The notes under the pieces: model-generated | The model's database searches: none | Seen by the model: only the letters and a program-made list of their open reading frames with translations | What the model was told of the DNA's origin: nothing | Program-made: the position numbers and the translations under genes | Shown: piece by piece, positions 28,024 to 36,350 of the stretch | How the letters are laid out: each line of letters opens with the position of its first letter | Position numbering within the stretch: position 1 is the first letter of the stretch | Source of the DNA: a virus | IMG/VR virus record: IMGVR_UViG_3300028608_000043 | Coordinates: 1 to 38,047 of that record | Length of the DNA: 38,047 nucleotides | Direction: 5' to 3' (one strand)

Positions 28024-30587
28024 TTCCAGGTATCCGATGAGAAGGTTCCGAACTCTTTCATATCCAGCCAGTTATCACCGATGCTCATTTCAGCGGTAAT
28101 GGGTACGTTCACCCAACGAAACGGCACGCGTATCATAGCACCGATGATCTTTTCCGCTACATCGTCCACACGCTTCAACGGTACACTAGTGAACGTGAGA
28201 TCGTCGTGTATGTTAATCTCTGGCTGGAGATCCCAGTCCCCCACCTCGCTTAACCTAGACATACCGTCTAGGACTATTTCCGCAGCTGTACCCTGAACGG
28301 GCGTGTTTATTTGCTGGTTAGGCGAGAGTGGCCCCCGGCGACGGCGGCCTGTAAGACACTCCACGTAGTTATGTTCCTGATAGAAGCCCATAAGGCTTTC
28401 TTGCCAGTCCTTGACGCCCGAGAAGACCCTCCAAAACTCCTCGTATTCAGGACGCAGGTCCTCCACGGGTATCTGGAGGTACTCGGACGCCGACTCTAGC
28501 CGCGCCCCGAAGAACAGTGGGAAGGTCCACTGGTTCTTGATATCGGTGCGGAAGTCCTTCATTACCTTCTTATCGTAGAAGTTCTTCTTACCCCCGACCC
28601 GTGCTGGGTAGGCCCGTGATATACGCTGCGCCCACTCCATATGGACATCGTACTTTTCCCACAGCGCCTTGCAGAACGCTTTGTCCTTGGAGAACATCGC
28701 AATGACGCGGGCCTCTATCTGGCCGTAGTCAAACGACAACAGCACGCAGCCCGGGGGCGCTATGATCTGCTTACGAACCTCCTTGGCCTCATCGTCACGC
28801 TTGGGGAAGTTCTGAAGGTTTGGTCCTTCGCTAGACAACCTGCCTGTTTCCGCAAAAATCGTATTAAAGATCGTATGAAGCTTCCCATCCTCAAAGACGA
28901 CTGAGAACTCGTTGTCCACGTCCAACGGATCAATGTAAGTAGCCTTCTGCTTATTAGTCTCGCGCAGACTAATAAGTAGTGACGCCAACGGATGGTCTAT
29001 CTTGTCCAATATCTTCTTGTCAGCCGAATACTTTGCCGTCTTGGAATACTTATCTACCACCCGACACTCGGGGCGGTTAAGCATGTCCCTAAATATGTAC
29101 ATCACATCGGGATTTGAGAACGGCTTGAAGGTATAGCCCCGATTAGCCTTAAATTGACGGATGATTGGTAGCGAGTAGACCCTAGCAATAGTGTCGCTGT
29201 AGCGCGTCTGGTACTTAGTACTTAGTCGTTGATTCTCAACGCCGTCGACCATAACCCCCTTAATCTGACTGAGCACTACGGTGGGAACGCGCCGCTGCTG
29301 TAGTCGGTTAGCCTCCACCAGACCCTGCTGCTGTATCTCGGCCTCCTGCTCCAGACCGAGCAGGCAATGGAACTTCGCATCACCCCCGTTGTAGCGCAGG
29401 ACTACGTCCAACGTGGTCTGGGCCAGCCATTTGGTGTCAATCATACTGATCTTTTTAAGATTGAAGCCAAAGTACTGCTGTACCAGGAACTCCAGGGAGA
29501 ACGGTCCGGGCTTCTGCTTACCACGCCGCTCGTCTAGGATACAGGCCTGTCCCGCCGTATCCATCCACCGAGCAGCCCGCAGCAAGGACGGATCATCAAA
29601 GTACACGCCTGTCCACTCCAACTCGAAGGCCAGGTTATGTACCCACAAGCGTCCCTTAGCACGCCGTAAAAAATTTGTGAACCGATCGCGTACAGTATCC
29701 TTCTCCGCCTTGGTCCATTCGGCCTCAGGGTGGTCGATGGGGAAGGCAACCCCCTTCGTACCCGTAGCGACGGCCACTGTTAGCAAGCGTGCGCTCTTAT
29801 CATAGGGACGTAGCCGATCAGTCTCGTAGTCCACCCCAACATCTGGCTGCTCAGCCGCCCACGCCAACGCTTCAGTAATTTGGTCAATGCCCTCCTGACC
29901 GAACGTCGTGATACAGTCTATACCCTTGAAGACATCCTTGATGTCGTAGGGTTCGGGCTTGGGTAGACCTTGCGCTACCTCCGCGAAGGCCCGCTTCAGA
30001 TCAAACCCGAACAACCGCTCCACCTCGTAGTTACCACGCATCTGCTCGTATAGCAGATAGGCCGGGTGTAGTATCGGGTAGTACCAGCAGGCGTGCGTCC
30101 CAATCCGGACGGGCATCCGCCGCCCTCGCCATAGAGTTATACCCGTAAAGCCGCTCACCCAACGCAGGGCCACGTCCCCCAAGCCGAAGATAGCCTGGGG
30201 CCTAGACTGCTCTATATCACGGATGACGGAGGGGCGGCAGGCCTCGATCTCAATAGGCGCGGGCGTACGATTATCGGGTGGGCGAGTACGGACCGTGTTA
30301 TTGAACCGCACCTTGTTCTTAAACTCCCGGGGAATGCGCGCCCGCAATAGCTGCCCACTCTTACCGATGAGTTGTACACCTGCGTCATCCTCCTCCTCGC
30401 CAGGAGCCTCTGCGATGATATACACCAATGGCTTGGTGGCCCCAGTGGGGGCCATATCCGGATGACGGTTGCCAGTGACGTGCGCCAAGGGGCAAGCCTT
30501 ACACTCCAGGCGATGGACCTCCCGTATGTCCATGCCTCCAAACTTAGCGCCCTTACGCCGATCGGGCAGGTCACCAAACAACGACAT
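28020..30587 (-). CDS. Family A DNA polymerase fused to a family-4 uracil-DNA-glycosylase-like domain
   Basis: A protein of 855 residues from the ATG at 30587. Residues 1-200 match family 4 uracil-DNA glycosylase: four Cys (29, 32, 117, 167) spaced for an Fe-S cluster, AEAPGEEEDDAG (58-69), NNTVRTRPPDNR and HPAYLL (175-180). Residues about 245-420 carry a 3'-5' exonuclease: DYETD (Asp253/Glu255) and HNLAFELEW. The polymerase part has motif A FDYGQIEAR (619-627), the motif B helix with RTDIKNQWTFPLFFGA, and motif C IHDDLTF (795-797). Many phages fuse this UDG-like domain to polymerase A. It might remove uracil or scan template, or be a DNA-binding module. Confidence 0.9.
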   Translation of the reverse strand: MSLFGDLPDRRKGAKFGGMDIREVHRLECKACPLAHVTGNRHPDMAPTGATKPLVYIIAEAPGEEEDDAGVQLIGKSGQLLRARIPREFKNKVRFNNTVRTRPPDNRTPAPIEIEACRPSVIRDIEQSRPQAIFGLGDVALRWVSGFTGITLWRGRRMPVRIGTHACWYYPILHPAYLLYEQMRGNYEVERLFGFDLKRAFAEVAQGLPKPEPYDIKDVFKGIDCITTFGQEGIDQITEALAWAAEQPDVGVDYETDRLRPYDKSARLLTVAVATGTKGVAFPIDHPEAEWTKAEKDTVRDRFTNFLRRAKGRLWVHNLAFELEWTGVYFDDPSLLRAARWMDTAGQACILDERRGKQKPGPFSLEFLVQQYFGFNLKKISMIDTKWLAQTTLDVVLRYNGGDAKFHCLLGLEQEAEIQQQGLVEANRLQQRRVPTVVLSQIKGVMVDGVENQRLSTKYQTRYSDTIARVYSLPIIRQFKANRGYTFKPFSNPDVMYIFRDMLNRPECRVVDKYSKTAKYSADKKILDKIDHPLASLLISLRETNKQKATYIDPLDVDNEFSVVFEDGKLHTIFNTIFAETGRLSSEGPNLQNFPKRDDEAKEVRKQIIAPPGCVLLSFDYGQIEARVIAMFSKDKAFCKALWEKYDVHMEWAQRISRAYPARVGGKKNFYDKKVMKDFRTDIKNQWTFPLFFGARLESASEYLQIPVEDLRPEYEEFWRVFSGVKDWQESLMGFYQEHNYVECLTGRRRRGPLSPNQQINTPVQGTAAEIVLDGMSRLSEVGDWDLQPEINIHDDLTFTSVPLKRVDDVAEKIIGAMIRVPFRWVNVPITAEMSIGDNWLDMKEFGTFSSDTWK

Positions 30588-30742
30588 CAGGGAACGTCCT
30601 TCCCATCTATATCCCACTCGTTCACTAGTGACTCGGCATCGCGTGGAGCGTACCCAAGCATCTCGAGCCGCGAAACGGCATCAATAAGCTCGATCCTGCC
30701 GTTGAGGAAGTCCTGCCTGATAGCATCCTCACTGTCCATCAT
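30587..30742 (-). CDS. Small acidic helical protein
   Basis: A protein of 51 residues starting at the ATG at 30742 or at the adjacent ATG, with AAGGAG before it. QDFLNGRIELIDAVSRLEML and GYAPRDAESLVNEWD form a helix hairpin often seen in phage head or scaffold-like small proteins. Its stop overlaps the polymerase start as ATGA. No family was named. Confidence 0.5.
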   Translation of the reverse strand: MMDSEDAIRQDFLNGRIELIDAVSRLEMLGYAPRDAESLVNEWDIDGKDVP

Positions 30743-30801
30743 CACTCTCCTTGATCTCTGAGAGGATAGGTGTCTAAAGAGCAATTGCATGTTAGCTATC
30801 T

Positions 30802-31896
30802 TCAACGCGCACCCCCATCCACTGCCGCCACTATATACATAAACCGATCCTCATCACCAAACAGCATGATAGAGGTGGCATCCATCGCGAACCGATTAGC
30901 CTCCCCAAACCCCCGCATAAGCACTGTAGCATTGTACCTAGCCGCCGCATTGGGGAGCTTACCATTCAACGTAATGTTCCCATTAACCGCACCCAACCGA
31001 TACTTACCACTAAGCGTCAAGATGTTGCCCTTACAGGATAGATCACCATTGGCGTCCTCCTCACCCGCCAGGATACTTACACGCTCCAGCAGCGGACGCA
31101 GCCCGGGAGGCAGGTCAGCCCGATCACGGGCCGCCTTTCGGTACTTGCCGGCCAGCACGGCTAGGTCCGGTTCACTCTGCTCCTCAAGTAGGTTGCTGAA
31201 GAGACGAACCCCGTCCCCACCCTCCACCATAAGGTAGTCACCGATATGCAGCGTGGCCCCAGGCTCAACCAGGTCCAGGACGCAACTCACCAACCCCCAC
31301 GGTATGATCACCCGCTCCAGCCCCTTGGGAGGCTCCTCCTCAACGACGGCCTGTGCCAGACTGCGGCTATCGGTGGCATACAACTCCATCTTGTCCTTCT
31401 GAGCCACCAACGTGATCCCGTGGTGCATAGGCTGATCGCCACCGGACTTCCTGACAAAGCGAAGCTTATTGAATGCCCCCACCATAGCCTCGCTAAGGAT
31501 GACGCGCGTACCGCCTTTAGGCTTACCCGCGAGGAGGAAAGGCCACAACCCCGCCTTATCCGCCTCACCAACGACCTCACCGAAGAAGATATCGCCCGGA
31601 AGGGAGACGAGGGTGACTTTGGCCTTGCCCATCTGGAGGACGACGTCATCCTTGACCTGGTCCAGGAAGACTTCCTTGAGTGTAGAAGTCTTGAGTAACT
31701 CGAGCAGGGGCTTGCCCGGTAAGCCGCAGTCCAATTCCGTCTTGAGCGGCAGGCGAATTCCCAACCCCCCATCGTAGGCGTAGACGTTCTTGTTATCAAA
31801 CCAGAAGTGCTTGTAGCCCTCCAGCATAGCCGTGCGGGCTACCGCAGGGCTGGCGTCGTTCAGGACGGATAGCAATTCCTCGCGATCGAAGGTCAT
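30802..31896 (-). CDS. DNA polymerase sliding clamp (DnaN-like)
   Basis: A protein of 364 residues, the length of a bacterial beta clamp (about 366). The features are the start MTFDREELLSVLNDASPAVA, three repeated beta-alpha-beta domains, KDKMELYATDSRSLAQAVV, and the C-terminus DRFMYIVAAVDG, which matches the end of DnaN ('Y.vMPm'-type with the tail after it). It should form a ring that tethers the polymerase. The clamp loader gene follows the polymerase in the same operon, so the set is complete. The sequence is divergent and was not compared with a database. Confidence 0.75.
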   Translation of the reverse strand: MTFDREELLSVLNDASPAVARTAMLEGYKHFWFDNKNVYAYDGGLGIRLPLKTELDCGLPGKPLLELLKTSTLKEVFLDQVKDDVVLQMGKAKVTLVSLPGDIFFGEVVGEADKAGLWPFLLAGKPKGGTRVILSEAMVGAFNKLRFVRKSGGDQPMHHGITLVAQKDKMELYATDSRSLAQAVVEEEPPKGLERVIIPWGLVSCVLDLVEPGATLHIGDYLMVEGGDGVRLFSNLLEEQSEPDLAVLAGKYRKAARDRADLPPGLRPLLERVSILAGEEDANGDLSCKGNILTLSGKYRLGAVNGNITLNGKLPNAAARYNATVLMRGFGEANRFAMDATSIMLFGDEDRFMYIVAAVDGGAR

Positions 31897-33393
31897 CTAT
31901 GCACGCTCCGCATGCTTGTTGCTGTCACTAATCGGTACGGGACGGGGCTCCTGCTCCTCTGGATCCTCTGGCTCCTCAGCATCCGGGTCCAACAGCAGAA
32001 GGCGGTCCATAAGCCCCCGGACCTCAATCAGATCGGCCACAGCCGACCACGTGGCTAGCTGAAAGACGATGTCCTCCTCCTCCTTCCACAGCTTGTTGGC
32101 CTGCGCAAAGCTAACTACCTGCTGCGCCACGGCCGCCTCATTCATTGAAGCACGGGGCGGGGCAACAAATTCAACGCTCTCTATCAGCTTATCGACGTAG
32201 TGCATTGCCTTTTGCAGGTCATCCTTACCGCCCTTCTTACGCCAGCGTGATAGGTACTTCGTTGCGTTGCCCTCGAAGTAGCCCAAGTTAAGCTGGAGCA
32301 CCAGGTCCCAGTGCTCGTAAGCTGTCTTGTAGTGCTGACCACCAATCTGGCGCTTGTTGGCCTCCCCATTTATTGGGGCCGCCCTTTCCTCAGGCTTCAT
32401 CCGACGCTCCATCCATTCCTGGGCGGCCCGCTTCCAGTCCGGGGATATCTTAGAACCCACAAGCTTGTCCCAGGCCTCCAGACGGTGCTTTGCCTTCCAT
32501 AATCGGTTAATAGTAAATAACGGGGCCGCCGTTTCCTCGAACCAGGTGTTCCTTAAGAACGGTAGGGGTCCCCCAGGCAGCTTGGTCCATTCCATAAAAT
32601 CGGCTAGGTCGGAGTCAAACGCCAGGGAGCGATGGATCAAAGGCGTGGGCGTGTAGCCCTCGCTCTCGTACGGCTGAACGAATATTTGGCGGCCCCCGTT
32701 AGCAATCAGCTTGTCGATGATTTCAGTGTAGGCATGGAAGTTGTTGCTGACCTGGTAGTACTTACCTACACCCACACCAATCATTCGCGCCAGGTACTCC
32801 AGTAGCACCGAGAAGTGCACGGCGTTCGCCCCGTACGCCCCCCAGATGGCGTCGTTGGAGCGGCAGCATACGGTTATATCCAGCACGGGACCAGACGACT
32901 CCTTACGCACCCGTAAGAAAGCCTGTGAGTTACATGGGATGTCCTTCTTGTCCTGCACACCCAGGTCCGAAGCCGGATCCCACATCGTCAACACTGCCCG
33001 CCGGTCGTTGTTGTTAGTCCTTAGTATACGGATCAGGACCGGTAGCTGATCACTGTAGAAGTGATTCCTCCACCGATAGCCGTACGCCCCATGCTGCATC
33101 CCATCATCCTCAGCAAAGCGCGCCGAGAAGTCACTAACAAACTGGTCAAGCCAAGTAGCGTCGTTACGACCCGAGAGCATCCACAAACTCTCAAATAAGT
33201 GGAAGAACGGATTGGCGTCCCGCACGGGGTCGAACAACACCCGCTCAGTAGGCTTCTCATAGACGGTCGTCAGTGGATACGGCAGCACAATGACCTGGCC
33301 CGCCCGCGTGTCCTGCACCTCACCCTCCTTAAGCAGGTGGATCAGACCCTGGTCATAAGCATCGTTAACGTTCCGCGCGTTGATTACGTACAT
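31897..33393 (-). CDS. Thymidylate-synthase-type enzyme fused to DUF3310
   Basis: A protein of 498 residues from the ATG at 33393 (GGAGG four bases before it). Residues 1-300 are a thymidylate synthase fold: active-site Cys in DIPCNSQAFLRVR (Cys154) and the substrate loop RSNDAIWGAYGANAVHF. Family members make dTMP or, in phages with modified DNA, 5-hydroxymethyl pyrimidine nucleotides. The loop Asn that contacts the base is present, so a dUMP substrate is favoured over dCMP. Residues about 348-407 (KRQIGGQHYKTAYEHWDLVL, LGYFEGNATKYLSRW) are DUF3310, normally a separate phage protein. Residues 410-498 are an extra acidic tail. The neighbours suggest 5-hydroxymethyl-dUMP production. Confidence 0.85.
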   Translation of the reverse strand: MYVINARNVNDAYDQGLIHLLKEGEVQDTRAGQVIVLPYPLTTVYEKPTERVLFDPVRDANPFFHLFESLWMLSGRNDATWLDQFVSDFSARFAEDDGMQHGAYGYRWRNHFYSDQLPVLIRILRTNNNDRRAVLTMWDPASDLGVQDKKDIPCNSQAFLRVRKESSGPVLDITVCCRSNDAIWGAYGANAVHFSVLLEYLARMIGVGVGKYYQVSNNFHAYTEIIDKLIANGGRQIFVQPYESEGYTPTPLIHRSLAFDSDLADFMEWTKLPGGPLPFLRNTWFEETAAPLFTINRLWKAKHRLEAWDKLVGSKISPDWKRAAQEWMERRMKPEERAAPINGEANKRQIGGQHYKTAYEHWDLVLQLNLGYFEGNATKYLSRWRKKGGKDDLQKAMHYVDKLIESVEFVAPPRASMNEAAVAQQVVSFAQANKLWKEEEDIVFQLATWSAVADLIEVRGLMDRLLLLDPDAEEPEDPEEQEPRPVPISDSNKHAERA

Positions 33394-33899
33394 TTTGCCT
33401 CCATCCATTCAACATAACGCTGGGCGGTTGCCCGATAATACTCTGGTAGCTGCTCGATGATATTCTTGATCACCGGCGCTAGGTCCCTGACAATAGGTTC
33501 CGCGAAGCGGTTACCCATCGCCACCTCCAACATACCAAACTCCCACATCTCGATATAGTCGCAGAGCTTGGCCCGCACGCAGTCACCGGGACTGAGCTCC
33601 TCCATCCGACCACCCATATCCAACACCGCGTCAGCCTCCAAGTCATCAACCATAGCCTTAAGTTTCGGGTTTTGGCTCTTGACCGGATAGGGCAGGTCAC
33701 CGACCACTAACTCACCCGCGTCGTGCCAGATAAAGTGGGTACTCACTCGGGGCGGCAACTCACCCCACATCTGGAACCATATTCGCATAGCGTGGTAGCT
33801 GTGCTCACCGACCGTCTGCTGTCGGAGAATAGGCCACGTGTGGTACCGACGCACCATTCCTGCTACGCGGGGGTTAGTACGTATTTGGTCGCGGTACAT
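33384..33899 (-). CDS. HD-domain 5'-deoxynucleotidase (YfbR-like)
   Basis: A protein of 171 residues from the ATG at 33899, overlapping the upstream stop as TAATG. The R-x-x-x-W pattern RYHTWPILRQQTVGEHSYHA contains the first His of the HD site and WHDAGELVVGDLP holds the HD pair. This is the YfbR-type HD fold that removes phosphate from deoxynucleoside 5'-monophosphates. Beside the thymidylate-synthase-type enzyme it could clear normal dTMP or dUMP so that modified nucleotides enter DNA. YfbR itself acts on several dNMPs; the specificity here is inferred. Confidence 0.8.
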   Translation of the reverse strand: MYRDQIRTNPRVAGMVRRYHTWPILRQQTVGEHSYHAMRIWFQMWGELPPRVSTHFIWHDAGELVVGDLPYPVKSQNPKLKAMVDDLEADAVLDMGGRMEELSPGDCVRAKLCDYIEMWEFGMLEVAMGNRFAEPIVRDLAPVIKNIIEQLPEYYRATAQRYVEWMEAKCT

Positions 33900-34348
33900 T
33901 ATAGCCACCAGAGTCCCGACGAGGGTTTGCGCTTGATCGTACGGGGAGGACTGGTACGGCGCTTGGCACGTTTGTACGCATCCACAGAGCGTTTAGGCGC
34001 GACCTGTAGCGGATGGCTCAACTCCAGAATAACCTTGCCGTCCACCCGCCCAATCCAGGCCTGTAGTTCCTTGATCGGTTGAAAGCGCGGGGCGGGAGTA
34101 ATACTAGGATCCTTCAACCGCAGGCGGGACCGCCCCACCAAAGGACCACCAGCAATAGCAGCACGCCGCTTCCACTCTCGACCAAACGGATCACGTCGCA
34201 ACTCCGCAATCAAGAAACCAACCTTCCAGGCCGTCAAAAAGCGCACACCCTCATTGTATCCCAACCGATGCTGTACCCTAAGCGGGACGTATAGCTCGGG
34301 CTTCATATTCCTGTGCACAGTAACTGCACAGTTAGACTTCCTAATCAT
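33899..34348 (-). CDS. Basic hypothetical protein
   Basis: A protein of 149 residues with GGAGT before the ATG. The front is MIRKSNCAVTVHRNMKPELY with a beta-type centre (WIGRVDGKVILELSHPL) and a strongly basic tail (DAYKRAKRRTSPPRTIKRKP). No family was recognised. Its place between the nucleotidase and the 5-hmdU DNA kinase-like protein suggests a role in base modification or DNA binding, as inference. Confidence 0.5.
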   Translation of the reverse strand: MIRKSNCAVTVHRNMKPELYVPLRVQHRLGYNEGVRFLTAWKVGFLIAELRRDPFGREWKRRAAIAGGPLVGRSRLRLKDPSITPAPRFQPIKELQAWIGRVDGKVILELSHPLQVAPKRSVDAYKRAKRRTSPPRTIKRKPSSGLWWL

Positions 34349-34350
34349 GA

Positions 34351-35238
34351 CTAGTACTCCGTTTCAGGTTTGTAGGTCGCACGAGGGCGGCCCTCTCCAG
34401 CAGCAACGCGCAGCATCTTATCCGTTTCACACAGCGCGTTCTGAACGTCCATAAGCGTCAACGTAACATACTCCGGCCCCAAAGCCCGGATAATCTGATG
34501 GCGCCAAACCTTAAGCTGGCTACACCACACATCCTCCGGAACGCTTTGCTTGAGCGGGTTACCCATCAGACGATTGTACCCACGGATGGAGCCAGGCCCC
34601 TGTGGAGCCCACGCACACAGGTCACCGGCCCGCTCTAGCATCGGCGTGTAGGTCCAATCGGTGACCACTTGCCCCGCCATGAAGCGGCCCCAGTACTTGG
34701 CCTTGGTCAGAGCCCCCCACACCAACCGTTGCTGCTTCACCACAATCGCATGCTCCAAGGACCCACGCACACTAGCCAGACCATCCCCGATGACAACCTC
34801 AGCTACGAAGCGCCCCTTCCCCATCTTGCCGTGCAACGCAGGCTTAGGTGCACGGATCATGTACGCACCAGTCCAGGTCTTTAGATTAGAGGCGCAGCGC
34901 TGGTCTATAAAATCACCGATGGCCCGCAAGTCCAGCTTAGACTGGGGCCACAACCCCTCCTCCATAATAGCCGCGATTGTCGGGGGCCAGTTTACCCATC
35001 GGCACAAAGCCGTGAACTGCACGAAGCTCCATCCCAGTCTTACAGACTTACTTAGAACGTTGCGTATCAACCACTGACTGACCCGATCATCACGGCGTCT
35101 AAGGTTGGTAAATCTGTACTTAGCCAGGATGGGATCGGTAGTCCAGGGTTCTACACCCTGCTCCTTACGCTTGCGGATGGCCTCCCGCTCCGACGCCCAA
35201 TATATCAATGCAGCACTAGAAGGACGACGGTCAACCAT
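34351..35238 (-). CDS. Protein related to the 5-hmdU DNA kinase helical domain / thymine pyrophosphorylase clade
   Basis: A protein of 295 residues. The front IYWASEREAIRKRKEQGVEP followed by WTTDPILAKYRFTNLRRRDDRVSQWL is the pattern of the 5-hmdU DNA kinase helical domain (the 'eR..I..rR..G.p.PWT.Dpil..yRFtNv.R..DrVtqwl' motif), which also occurs in alpha-glutamyl/putrescinyl thymine pyrophosphorylase proteins. These act in phages whose thymine is hypermodified from 5-hydroxymethyldeoxyuridine. No P-loop is present here; the two P-loop kinases follow in the same operon. The C-terminal half (PEYVTLTLMDVQNALCETDK) is probably the substrate or DNA part. The exact reaction, kinase partner or pyrophosphorylase, cannot be told. 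Confidence 0.75.
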   Translation of the reverse strand: MVDRRPSSAALIYWASEREAIRKRKEQGVEPWTTDPILAKYRFTNLRRRDDRVSQWLIRNVLSKSVRLGWSFVQFTALCRWVNWPPTIAAIMEEGLWPQSKLDLRAIGDFIDQRCASNLKTWTGAYMIRAPKPALHGKMGKGRFVAEVVIGDGLASVRGSLEHAIVVKQQRLVWGALTKAKYWGRFMAGQVVTDWTYTPMLERAGDLCAWAPQGPGSIRGYNRLMGNPLKQSVPEDVWCSQLKVWRHQIIRALGPEYVTLTLMDVQNALCETDKMLRVAAGEGRPRATYKPETEY

Positions 35239-35788
35239 CGGCTAGGAGCTTCTTGATAAGGGTTGGCGCGTTACCCGCACTAGTCGAGTAGGCCCGCATG
35301 ATGCCGTCGGCCAGGACCTTCTTCCTTATCCGCTCGGCAGTCTTGAACTTGAGCGTGACGTTCTTAACCAAACGCTCGTCACGGGAATTGCCACTGCGGG
35401 CTTCCACCCGCTTAAGGCACGTCTCCAGTGACGTATTCAGGAAGACAAAGACCGAATCCTTCTTGTATTTCTCCATCAACGCCCCAACCCTGCCGTATAC
35501 GGATGTAATGATCACCCCCTCGAAGATCACGTGCCCCTTGGGCTCGTACTTCTCCAGCAGTCGCAAGACGGTGTCATACTTGAACCGATCACACCCCCCA
35601 CACTCCGTTAGGTGATACGGTCCAAGTATGAACACCGGTCGGCTCACGCCCCGAACCTCTAGCTGATACGCTTCCGGCAGGCGGCTACCCAACGCCCCAT
35701 AGATAGCATGGTTGTGGCAGGAGGCTATAAGCGTACGGATCACCGTACTCTTAGCACTACCGTTAGTTCCTCGAAGAGAGATTAGCAT
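35231..35788 (-). CDS. P-loop kinase, 5-hmdU DNA kinase-like
   Basis: A protein of 185 residues from the ATG at 35788. The P-loop is LRGTNGSAKST with Ala in the place of the usual Gly before Lys-Ser. YHLTECGGCDRF resembles the 'GhYetpcGGCDTi' motif I associate with the kinase domain of 5-hydroxymethyl-dU DNA kinases; GHVIFEGVIITSVYGR is the Walker B-like region. Such enzymes phosphorylate 5-hmdU residues in DNA as the first step of hypermodification. The neighbour upstream is a second kinase of the same type, overlapping by 26 bp, so a gene duplication is likely. Confidence 0.75.
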   Translation of the reverse strand: MLISLRGTNGSAKSTVIRTLIASCHNHAIYGALGSRLPEAYQLEVRGVSRPVFILGPYHLTECGGCDRFKYDTVLRLLEKYEPKGHVIFEGVIITSVYGRVGALMEKYKKDSVFVFLNTSLETCLKRVEARSGNSRDERLVKNVTLKFKTAERIRKKVLADGIMRAYSTSAGNAPTLIKKLLADG

Positions 35789-36350
35789 CGACCGCACCTT
35801 CAACGAGCTCTAATAATTTTTCTAGCGCCGCGTCACGGCGAACCTTTATCACCCTAGCACCCTGCGCCTGCATCTTGGTACAATAGTTGGCCGCCCGCAC
35901 AAAGTTACCCTTGGTATTTTTCTTATCCAATAGCCGACCCTGCCCGCGCGCCGATCGGCGACTGTTGATAGATGCGACGCACGTCGCGTAGGGCACGTCA
36001 AGCTGTAGGATAACGAACTCCTTCCCATACTCGGCGGCCAGCTGTGGACCACGAGTATGGTTCATAACAATCAGCCCCTCGTAGATAACATGATACCGTT
36101 TAGCCTTCTCCCGGATCAGGTCGAATATCTGGACCACGTCACGGATAGTATCACAGCCCGCCGTGTCAGCATCCTCATACGCCCCCATAAGGAAGAAGAG
36201 CACCCCCTCTATCCCAAAGGTGTACCCGATGGGGGGTTTGCGCCCCGCAATATACTGCGGCTTACAGGTGGCCTCCCCCACCCAGGATAGAAACTCGCGG
36301 ATCAGGTGGGTCTTACCCGATCCGGATGTGCCAGCTATATTGATTATCAC
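35763..36350 (-). CDS. P-loop kinase, second 5-hmdU DNA kinase-like copy
   Basis: A protein of 195 residues when started at the GTG at 36350, which overlaps the transporter stop as GTGA and places the typical MIINIAGTSGSGKT at the front. An ATG 33 bases upstream is the alternative. The P-loop is GTSGSGKT. IAGRKPPIGYTFG then LMGAYEDADTAGCDTIRDV and YHVIYEGLIVMNHTRG match the same kinase pattern as its neighbour. The first Gly of the GGCD motif is Ala here, so the two copies have diverged. They could act on different substrates or form a heterodimer. Confidence 0.7.
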   Translation of the reverse strand: MIINIAGTSGSGKTHLIREFLSWVGEATCKPQYIAGRKPPIGYTFGIEGVLFFLMGAYEDADTAGCDTIRDVVQIFDLIREKAKRYHVIYEGLIVMNHTRGPQLAAEYGKEFVILQLDVPYATCVASINSRRSARGQGRLLDKKNTKGNFVRAANYCTKMQAQGARVIKVRRDAALEKLLELVEGAVDANLSSRN

